NCBI GenBank assembly: GCA_025210575.1
Contig: JAOARK010000232.1
Span: forward strand, 1 to 9,392
DNA: 9,392 nt
Source of the DNA: Schleiferiaceae bacterium
GTDB lineage: Bacteria; Bacteroidota; Bacteroidia; Flavobacteriales; Schleiferiaceae
Direction: 5' to 3'
Shown here: piece after piece, positions 1-6,098 of the stretch
How positions within the stretch are numbered: the first letter of the stretch is position 1
Layout of the letters: every line of letters begins with the position of its first letter
Position numbers and translations under genes: made by a program
Notes under the pieces: model-generated
What the model was told of the DNA's origin: nothing
Seen by the model: only the letters and a program-made list of their open reading frames with translations
The model's database searches: none

Positions 1-1598
1 ACATTATTCTTTGATATAGCTGCATGAACAGTATCTAAAACAAGATTGAGAAAAACGATGCTATCTCCACCTTGAGCATTCAATAATCTAATCCAAGTAG
101 AATCTTGATCTGTGGTGTATGTTGTACCGTCAATCCATTTGTGCTGATTACAGGCTTCTACACTATCTACGGTGTAAATAGCCGGGCTATCCTTATACTC
201 CGAAATAAAATAATCGCTACCTCCTTTTGTAGAATAATAATTTGTGTCAATGCTAAAGTCAAAATCAATAAAGGTGTTAATAGAACCATATACCTTCAAG
301 TTGTTGCCATTCGCTTCAATGTCATACACATTGTATCTAAAATATGGTCCATTAGTCTGTGCCCATTTAAAATTTGAAGCACTATCTAACTTGAGAAGAT
401 AAGAAGTAAGCGTACTTGAATAGGCCAACAAAGTATCCGGACCAGGATTTAAATCGATTGTTCCATTAAAAGATCCTGTGGTATAAACATCTTCGTTTGC
501 CCCGAGTTGCAAACCATAAGACATAAACGCATCGATAGAATTCGCCCATTTTAAATTTCCAGCGCTGTCCAGTTTTACCACACAAACCCCATAATTTCCA
601 GGGTTTCCAAATTTGTATTCTAAAGGACCAGGGGCAACATCAATTGAATCGAAATAACGTGCTTGTAAATAGATATCGTAATTCTCTCCAATTTCAATCT
701 CATTGGCATATTCTTTAGAGGCACTTCCGAAGGTGATAACCTTTTTAAAAATTCCCGATTCTGAAATCTTTAAAATGAATCCATCTCTGTTTCCGTTAGA
801 ACTTACATTATACACTCCTGATCCGGGGTCAAAATCTACTGTACCACTAAAGTCACCACATACGTAAATGTTGTTGTCTTTATCTGTACTGATATCTTTT
901 ACCCATTCTTGACCTGAACTTCCAAAATCTCTTGCCCAGTTTACTGAACCCGATGTATCTAAAGAAACCACAAAAACATCATAGTCGCCATTAGAAATTC
1001 TCATATCTATAGCGGGACTTGGATCTAAATCAATTGAATCATTGTATCCTCCCATAAGGATCAACGCATTATTGACCATCATCATCTCGCCAATGTTACC
1101 ATATTTGAAAAGTTCCATTTTCTTGGCCCAGATCAAATCGCCATTGGAGTCGTATTTGGCAATGAAATTATTCTCAAATTTTGTTTGGGTAAGATTGAAC
1201 GAAGCAGCAGAAGGATCAAAATCAATAGTTCCCCAAAACTCTCCGTAGATATAAATGTTACCCACATTATCCGTAACAATGGATTCCACATATTCTGTTC
1301 CGGTTCCACCGATATGTTTTAGCCAAATCAGATTTCCAAGGGAGTCATTTTTTTGAATCACAAAATCATGCCCACCAACTTCTACGATGGTATCTATTCC
1401 CAGAGGAGTGCTATAAATGAGTGAATCATTAAATATGCTTGAAGAGATCGTATTCCCTTGATGATCTGTGCACAAGGCACGACACATATCGTTTTGAGTT
1501 CTTCCATTTGCATAACGCCACTTCAGGCTTAGATTTTGAGCTTGAGCTATGAGATTGCTCAATACGAATACGGCTAAAACTATACGCTTGATGGACAT
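1..1598 (-). CDS. Secreted seven-repeat beta-propeller (SBBP-type) protein, C-terminus cut by window edge
   Basis: The frame is open without a stop from an ATG at 1598 to the left edge, giving 532 visible residues. Residues 1-20 form a signal peptide (K4, R5, hydrophobic core, then AQAQ). Seven degenerate units follow, spaced about 60-65 residues apart. Each has a strand ending in a 'GTIDFDP'-like motif (near residues 60, 122, 186, 252, 317, 379 and 442), and most then have a 'D.FV.K.DS.GNL.WAK' stretch. Seven units fit a seven-bladed propeller of the SBBP repeat type. Residues 470-525 resemble the 'ACNSYTWIDG..YT...GCDSIVTLNL' module often found before T9SS sorting domains in Bacteroidota. 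Here the usual second cysteine is glycine (GGDS). A C-terminal sorting domain probably lies outside the window, but this is inference. It is likely exported to the cell surface or medium; ligand and role are unknown. No upstream ATG is in frame, which supports this start. It is transcribed divergently from the EthD-like gene. Confidence 0.88.
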   Translation of the reverse strand, partial: MSIKRIVLAVFVLSNLIAQAQNLSLKWRYANGRTQNDMCRALCTDHQGNTISSSIFNDSLIYSTPLGIDTIVEVGGHDFVIQKNDSLGNLIWLKHIGGTGTEYVESIVTDNVGNIYIYGEFWGTIDFDPSAASFNLTQTKFENNFIAKYDSNGDLIWAKKMELFKYGNIGEMMMVNNALILMGGYNDSIDLDPSPAIDMRISNGDYDVFVVSLDTSGSVNWARDFGSSGQEWVKDISTDKDNNIYVCGDFSGTVDFDPGSGVYNVSSNGNRDGFILKISESGIFKKVITFGSASKEYANEIEIGENYDIYLQARYFDSIDVAPGPLEYKFGNPGNYGVCVVKLDSAGNLKWANSIDAFMSYGLQLGANEDVYTTGSFNGTIDLNPGPDTLLAYSSTLTSYLLKLDSASNFKWAQTNGPYFRYNVYDIEANGNNLKVYGSINTFIDFDFSIDTNYYSTKGGSDYFISEYKDSPAIYTVDSVEACNQHKWIDGTTYTTDQDSTWIRLLNAQGGDSIVFLNLVLDTVHAAISKNN

Positions 1599-1623
1599 TG
1601 GGTAGCTGCTTGAATTTGGGCGG

Positions 1624-1655
1624 CAAACATAACGAAATCAACTTCTTAGAAAAAT
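1624..1655 (-). promoter_or_regulatory. Candidate Bacteroidota-type promoter for the propeller gene
   Basis: Read on the minus strand, 1631-1624 is TATGTTTG, a full match to the TAnnTTTG -7 element of the Bacteroidota primary sigma factor. About 19-23 bases upstream lies only a T-run (1654-1650), not a clear TTTG, so the -33 element is weak. Transcription would start near 1618, leaving a leader of about 20 bases before the ATG at 1598. This is a motif match only. Confidence 0.45.
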
Positions 1656-1659
1656 GATC

Positions 1660-1688
1660 TTTGAGTGATTTGTTGTTCTTATCTTTTG
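1660..1688 (+). promoter_or_regulatory. Weak candidate promoter for the EthD-like gene
   Basis: TTTG at 1660-1663 is followed after 16 bases by TATCTTTTG (1680-1688), which is TAnnTTTG with one extra T. This would place the transcript start about 14 bases before the ATG at 1708. The imperfect -7 element and slightly short spacing make this tentative. It would form a back-to-back pair with the minus-strand candidate at 1624-1655. Confidence 0.25.
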
Positions 1689-1707
1689 CACATAATCTGC
1701 CAGCTCT

Positions 1708-2373
1708 ATGCAAAAAATGATGCTCACCTATAGAGGTGAACCAAATGAGAATTACCAAGAATTTGAACAACGCATTTTAAAAACTACTGAGGGTTTGATC
1801 GATACCGAAGGGATTATGAAAATGAGCCTTACCATCACCAAAAGCAACCCTCCCAAACTATCTGTAATTCCATTTTCAAAAAACAAGATTGCCATTCTTT
1901 CAATCCAAAGCTCTAGAGAAATAGAGCTTAAAAATTTATCAGGGCTAATTGCGGCTTATCATGTTACCGAAGCTATACCAGTGGCTTATGGCAAAGGATG
2001 GAAAGATGGCGAGACCACCCCTGGCGCATGCCTGCTTACGTTATTCAACAAAAAGAAAAAACAATCTTATGATGATTTTTACAAATGTTGGCATGAAGGA
2101 CACACACCTCTTTCTTTAGAAATACACCCCTTATGGCATTACAATAGAAATGTGGTTAACACCAAAATTTTTGGTAACGAAACCTGGGATGGTATTGTTG
2201 AGGAGCATGTAAAAGACAAAAGACAACTGCTAAACCCAATTAGCTTTTTTGGTGGTGCTTTTAAAATGCTCTATAACATGATTCGAGTTTATACTGACAC
2301 TAAAAAGTTTATTGATTATCCGAGCATGGAAACCTACTTAGTTCAGGAGACCTGGCTAAAATCAGCTGAATAA
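1708..2373 (+). CDS. EthD-like dimeric alpha-beta barrel protein
   Basis: This is a 221-residue protein without signal peptide or membrane segment, so probably cytoplasmic. The C-terminal half (about residues 106-215) resembles the EthD family. It has a strand (ACLLTLFNKKKK), then 'SYDDFYKCWHEGHTPL' with W128, H129 and H132, then 'LWHYNRNVV', matching the family pattern of W...H.PL followed by a Y.RN strand. The N-terminal half (strand at 4-8, helix near 16-30, strands near 37-45 and 60-68, helix near 76-90) could be a second, diverged ferredoxin-like unit. That would make a single-chain pseudodimer, but this is inference. EthD relatives include proteins tied to ether degradation and to polyketide or quinone chemistry, and many have no known reaction, so no substrate is assigned. 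The start could also be the ATG at 1717 or 1720; 1708 is the first in frame, and no Shine-Dalgarno decides between them. The next gene starts 70 bases downstream on the same strand, and co-transcription is possible. Confidence 0.7.
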   Translation: MQKMMLTYRGEPNENYQEFEQRILKTTEGLIDTEGIMKMSLTITKSNPPKLSVIPFSKNKIAILSIQSSREIELKNLSGLIAAYHVTEAIPVAYGKGWKDGETTPGACLLTLFNKKKKQSYDDFYKCWHEGHTPLSLEIHPLWHYNRNVVNTKIFGNETWDGIVEEHVKDKRQLLNPISFFGGAFKMLYNMIRVYTDTKKFIDYPSMETYLVQETWLKSAE

Positions 2374-2443
2374 TTCTGATTTAAGACAACCATGCTACAG
2401 GGCAATGTCGTTATAAGTATAGACACCCTAAATTCATTTTACC

Positions 2444-4894
2444 ATGAACAAAACGCTATCCTTCTTTCTACTTTCATTTACATTACAATTAACCGCTCAG
2501 CCTTTGCTTTACTTTCATAAAGAGCTCAATCATCATGTCAATGACCTTGAGCCTATTAGCAATAGCGAAGTTTGGGTTGCAGCCGATTCTGGCCTTTACC
2601 ACTATTCGCAATTTGGCAATCAGGTAACAAGCTATTTTGTCAACCCTACTAATGCGAAACGAATTGTGAGTCTTGCCAAAAGTCAATCTCATTTCTTTGC
2701 TGCCTCAACAACCGAAATATTTCTATTCAATAACAACCAATGGAGCATTGTTCAAGGGCATCAGTTTCTCAACATCAAGAAAATAGAATTAGATGCATCT
2801 GGAAATCTTTGGATTCTAGATACCGATGATAAACTCTTTGAATATGATGGAAACAACTTTATCAACCACCAAAAGGCAGGTTTTGATTTTGCCATAAATA
2901 ACAATACCGTTTACCTTGGAACTTGGGGTTTTGCAGAAGCTGGATACTACTATGACAACGGCATTTGGCAAAACCTCCCCAATATCCCTGGACTTGGAAA
3001 CAAAGTGCTACAAATGGAAGTGAATGATCAAGGTCATCTCTACACTATGGGAATTAACATGATTAACAAACTGCAGTCTAATCAATGGACAGTTGTTCTA
3101 GATAGTTTAATTGGACCCAGTTCTCGTTTTGTTCCTTACCAAAACGACCTTATCATCTTTCCCGGATCAACTCTTAACTATGAGCCGGTTATTCGAATAG
3201 GCAATTCTATTACCCGTTATAAAAATGCCTTTTATGAATTCGATAGCCGAATAACCGCAGCAAAAGTGGCAAATAACAAGGTTTGGATGGGAATGAATAA
3301 CTCAAATTTTGGAATCATTAACTATACGGCAGCCCAATGGGATCCTGAGATTATCGTAAAACAGCAGTACAACGAAATCTCTTCGAATACCATCACTGCT
3401 GGAGTCTCTGCTTCGGGAGAATTATTTGCAAACCCGTATGAGTACTTTGATTTAGGCTTATTTAAAGCCGAAGGCAAAACCTCCATTTTTAAATCGAATT
3501 ATTGGTTTTCTGCTTTAGAAGGAAGTGGTTCTCTGATAGCGCAAACAGGAACCTACAGACAATTTGGTTCTAACTTTTATTCCGGACCTAAGTCTAACCA
3601 ATACGACTCCCTCTATCTACACAAATACAATCGTGTTTGGAAAGTTTCTAAAGCAGAGATTGAGGAACACAAAAATAAATATGGAACTCCTGGCTATGCA
3701 GCTCCAGAGGCATTGTTATACTGGCCTGGAAACGGAAATATTCAAAATGGTGAAGCAAGGTTTTTGGCTCCGTTTAACGATGAAAATTTCAACCAACTTT
3801 ACGAACCTTGGCTTGGAGAAACACCAGATATAAGAGGCGATGAGGCTGTCTATTTTATTATCAATGACGATCGCGGCCGAAAATCCGAAACCCCTGGAGA
3901 CCGTTTCGGATTTGAAATCCATGGGATGCTCTATGCCTATGATTCTATTCAAGAACCTGCATTGCACAATTCTGTTTTTCTAAGTCTTAATATTCATAAC
4001 TATTCTAACCAAAATTACAGCGATTTAAAATTTGGCTCATGGAATGACTTTGATATTGGAAACTCTCAAGATGATGCCATTGGGTGTGATAGCATCGCAA
4101 ATGTTACTTACGCTTACAATAGCGATGCAAACGATGAAGGTCCTTTGGGTTATGGTTCAAACCCTCCCGCGGTAATCACAAAGTATTTAAATAGAAGTTT
4201 AGATGGATTTATGTACTACACCAATAGCACGGGTGCTACTGGAAACCCTTTTACTCCAATAGAATTTCACAACTACTTAAATTGCCATTGGAAAGATGGA
4301 TCACCATTGACTTTAGAAAACCCTGCTGGACCCTATGTCTTTAATGGAGATGGCTACGATATCTCCAGCAGCAGTCCGAAATCAAAATTTGCCTTTAATG
4401 ACCAAAATAACTGGTATTACAGTCCAGGAGTTGCTGCAGAATCAAGAAATTTAAATATCACCAATATTGGCACTTTAAATGCTGGCGAAAGTTTCTGCAC
4501 AGACATGGTTTACATCTATGCCCGTGACCTGAATCAAACCAACTCATTAGGATCGGTGGCATTGGGAAAAACATATGCACAAACGATTCAGAATTTCTAT
4601 GATGCACAGAATTTTGATTGCATTGGTGCAACAATGAGCGTGCAAGAAAGTACGCAACTTCCTTTGACTTTTTACCCTAATCCATCTAAAGCCGGAGGTA
4701 AGGTCTATCTACAATTAGCACCTGGAAATCATGATGTAGCACTTTACAATCTGCAAGGTAAAATGATTGCTACTTATTCAATTAATGCGACAGATATTAC
4801 TGCCATTCAATTACCCTCAAATATTGAAACGGGCATGTATTTATTACATGTAGAGGGAGACCAAGACTTTATTGGCAAATTAATGATCCAATAA
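2444..4894 (+). CDS. Secreted propeller-like protein with C-terminal T9SS type A sorting domain
   Basis: This is an 816-residue protein of unknown function. Residues 1-19 form a signal peptide (K3, hydrophobic core, TAQ). Residues 20-300 contain several propeller-like strand repeats, such as 'SEVWVAADSGLYHY' (41-54), 'GNLWILDTDDKLFEYDGNNF' (120-139), 'GHLYTMGINMINKL' (197-210) and 'NKVWMGMNNSNFGIINY' (278-294). They recall the sensor-type propellers of Bacteroidota. Residues about 390-725 match a large region I recognise from other T9SS cargo of this phylum. Its landmarks are RVWKVSK (397-403), YWPGNG (426-431), APFND (442-446), GDEAVYFIINDD (465-476), the acidic DFDIGNSQDDAIGCDS (535-550) that might bind calcium, and GYGSNPPAV (569-577). 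Residues about 738-816 are the sorting domain: FYPNPS (743-748), LYNLQGK (767-773), GMYLLHV (797-803) and terminal GKLMIQ. The protein should cross the outer membrane by T9SS, with the tail then removed. I see no clear promoter in the 70-base upstream gap. Confidence 0.88.
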   Translation: MNKTLSFFLLSFTLQLTAQPLLYFHKELNHHVNDLEPISNSEVWVAADSGLYHYSQFGNQVTSYFVNPTNAKRIVSLAKSQSHFFAASTTEIFLFNNNQWSIVQGHQFLNIKKIELDASGNLWILDTDDKLFEYDGNNFINHQKAGFDFAINNNTVYLGTWGFAEAGYYYDNGIWQNLPNIPGLGNKVLQMEVNDQGHLYTMGINMINKLQSNQWTVVLDSLIGPSSRFVPYQNDLIIFPGSTLNYEPVIRIGNSITRYKNAFYEFDSRITAAKVANNKVWMGMNNSNFGIINYTAAQWDPEIIVKQQYNEISSNTITAGVSASGELFANPYEYFDLGLFKAEGKTSIFKSNYWFSALEGSGSLIAQTGTYRQFGSNFYSGPKSNQYDSLYLHKYNRVWKVSKAEIEEHKNKYGTPGYAAPEALLYWPGNGNIQNGEARFLAPFNDENFNQLYEPWLGETPDIRGDEAVYFIINDDRGRKSETPGDRFGFEIHGMLYAYDSIQEPALHNSVFLSLNIHNYSNQNYSDLKFGSWNDFDIGNSQDDAIGCDSIANVTYAYNSDANDEGPLGYGSNPPAVITKYLNRSLDGFMYYTNSTGATGNPFTPIEFHNYLNCHWKDGSPLTLENPAGPYVFNGDGYDISSSSPKSKFAFNDQNNWYYSPGVAAESRNLNITNIGTLNAGESFCTDMVYIYARDLNQTNSLGSVALGKTYAQTIQNFYDAQNFDCIGATMSVQESTQLPLTFYPNPSKAGGKVYLQLAPGNHDVALYNLQGKMIATYSINATDITAIQLPSNIETGMYLLHVEGDQDFIGKLMIQ

Positions 4895-4915
4895 AAAAAG
4901 AGGGCTAAGCCCTCT
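4893..4915 (-). terminator. Rho-independent terminator of the efflux operon, between convergent genes
   Basis: Bases 4899-4905 (AGAGGGC) and 4909-4915 (GCCCTCT) pair into a 7-bp stem with a TAA loop. Read on the minus strand, the stem is followed at once by seven T (4899-4893), the classic intrinsic terminator form. It begins three bases past the adaptor gene's stop codon. The T-tract overlaps the stop codon of the convergent plus-strand gene (4892-4894). On the plus strand the stem is followed by CTCTAATG, so termination there should be weaker. Confidence 0.85.
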
Positions 4916-4917
4916 CT

Positions 4918-6096
4918 CTAATGTGAATGTTCAGCTTCTTCTTTTTTCAAATCAGCCATTAAAGTGTAGGCATGACTCAAAGCAATTTTTTGATTTTTGT
5001 TTATCTCCATAAATGGATTTACTTCAACCCATCCGTCAAGTGAATTACCTCTTGCCACTTTTATTGGCGTAAACCACCACACCGCATTTCCGTGATCTTG
5101 CCCTTCAGTCGCTAAAAAGATATAATGCCTATCGTCTTCCGCAACTATTGCCTCTTCAGGCACTACTTGCACTTCTTTTGTGTTGACAAGAATTCTCCCA
5201 CGAGCATACATCCCTGGCAACAACAATCCCTTTTTGTTTTCAATCTCAGCATGCAGGTGTATCGCTTTCGGGTTTTCCTCAAACGCCTTACCTACAGAAT
5301 GAATTCGAGCCATCAAAACTTCATCCGGCATGGAACTGACAGTGAACTCAACTTTCTGGTCTTCTTCAACCTTATGCATATCCTTTTCAAAGACCATAAA
5401 ATCAGCATGAATATGCTCAATGTTCACCACCTCGAACATCTCCGTTTGTGGCTGTACAAACTGTCCAGTTTTTACCTCAACCTTTCGCACGTATCCATCA
5501 ATGGGACAAACAACTGGAACAATTTCATATATATGTCCTTCTCGAATTTTTTCTACACTCAGCCCCATGAGCTTTAGTTGAGATTCCAATCCTTTCACCA
5601 TCCCCTTTTTTGTTAAATACTCTGCCTTTGCTCTTTGAAATTCTCTACCTGAAGAGACATTTTCTTCGTAGAGTTTTTCTTGACGCTCAAAGTCTTGTTC
5701 TGCATATTCGAGTTGACTCCAATTGTTTAAATAATCGGTCTGCACCTTGATTAGATCAGGATGACTTAAATACGCCAATGCTTGACCTCTATTTACTTTT
5801 GCGCCTTCAATAACTTGAATAGAATTGATGTTAGCACCAATAATGGCGGTAACGGTCGCTTCATTTTGAGGCGGCACTTCTAGCCGGCCATTTACCTCAA
5901 CACTTTCACCCATATCTCGAGTTGTGAGTTGACCAACCTTTACTTCAAGTGCTTTAAACTGTGCTGATGACAATTGCACTTTGCCCTCGTTTGAGTTGTG
6001 TTCATGCCCATGATCGTGAGCACTTTTCTTTTGATCATTACTACAGGAGAATAAACTCAAGCTAGCAATAGCAATTAAAAATATATGTTGTTTCAT
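4918..6096 (-). CDS. Heavy-metal efflux RND periplasmic adaptor lipoprotein (CzcB/CusB type)
   Basis: This is a 392-residue membrane fusion protein that links the inner-membrane RND pump to the outer-membrane channel and may hand metal to the pump. Residues 1-17 are a lipoprotein signal with lipobox LFSC; Cys18 would be lipidated. A histidine-rich linker follows (H27, H29, H31, H33), and the C-terminus also ends in a His pair (H390, H392). Residues 65-110 form the first half of the lipoyl/barrel-sandwich region (EVNGRLEVPP, IQVIEGAKVNRGQALAYL). Residues 112-180 form the alpha-helical hairpin, and residues 190-225 the returning lipoyl half ('CPIDGYVRKVEVKTGQFV'). The beta-barrel and membrane-proximal domains follow (LLLPGMYARGRI near 291-302, VVPEEAIV near 311-318). 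The length is normal for the family. The ATG at 6096 lies two bases after the stop of the pump-channel gene, so the two are surely one operon and probably translationally coupled. It is the last gene before the terminator. A single Cys197 sits where relatives usually have Ser or Ala. The metal is not provable from this sequence. Confidence 0.93.
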   Translation of the reverse strand: MKQHIFLIAIASLSLFSCSNDQKKSAHDHGHEHNSNEGKVQLSSAQFKALEVKVGQLTTRDMGESVEVNGRLEVPPQNEATVTAIIGANINSIQVIEGAKVNRGQALAYLSHPDLIKVQTDYLNNWSQLEYAEQDFERQEKLYEENVSSGREFQRAKAEYLTKKGMVKGLESQLKLMGLSVEKIREGHIYEIVPVVCPIDGYVRKVEVKTGQFVQPQTEMFEVVNIEHIHADFMVFEKDMHKVEEDQKVEFTVSSMPDEVLMARIHSVGKAFEENPKAIHLHAEIENKKGLLLPGMYARGRILVNTKEVQVVPEEAIVAEDDRHYIFLATEGQDHGNAVWWFTPIKVARGNSLDGWVEVNPFMEINKNQKIALSHAYTLMADLKKEEAEHSH

Positions 6097-6098
6097 TT

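Noticed and set aside
105..377. 90-residue plus-strand open frame near the left edge
   Set aside because: It lies antisense to the propeller gene, whose repeat pattern continues through this stretch without interruption.
1429..1770. 113-residue minus-strand open frame across the divergent promoter region
   Set aside because: It overlaps the propeller gene in another frame and extends into the EthD-like gene. Its product is low-complexity and basic with no family resemblance.
4899..4915. Hairpin as an equally strong terminator for the plus-strand gene
   Set aside because: On the plus strand no T-run follows the stem (CTCTAATG), so only the minus-strand orientation meets the usual intrinsic terminator form.
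5125..5577. 150-residue plus-strand open frame antisense to the adaptor
   Set aside because: The adaptor reading is strongly supported by lipobox and domain motifs. This frame is an antisense shadow with a His/Phe/Leu-rich composition and no recognisable domain.
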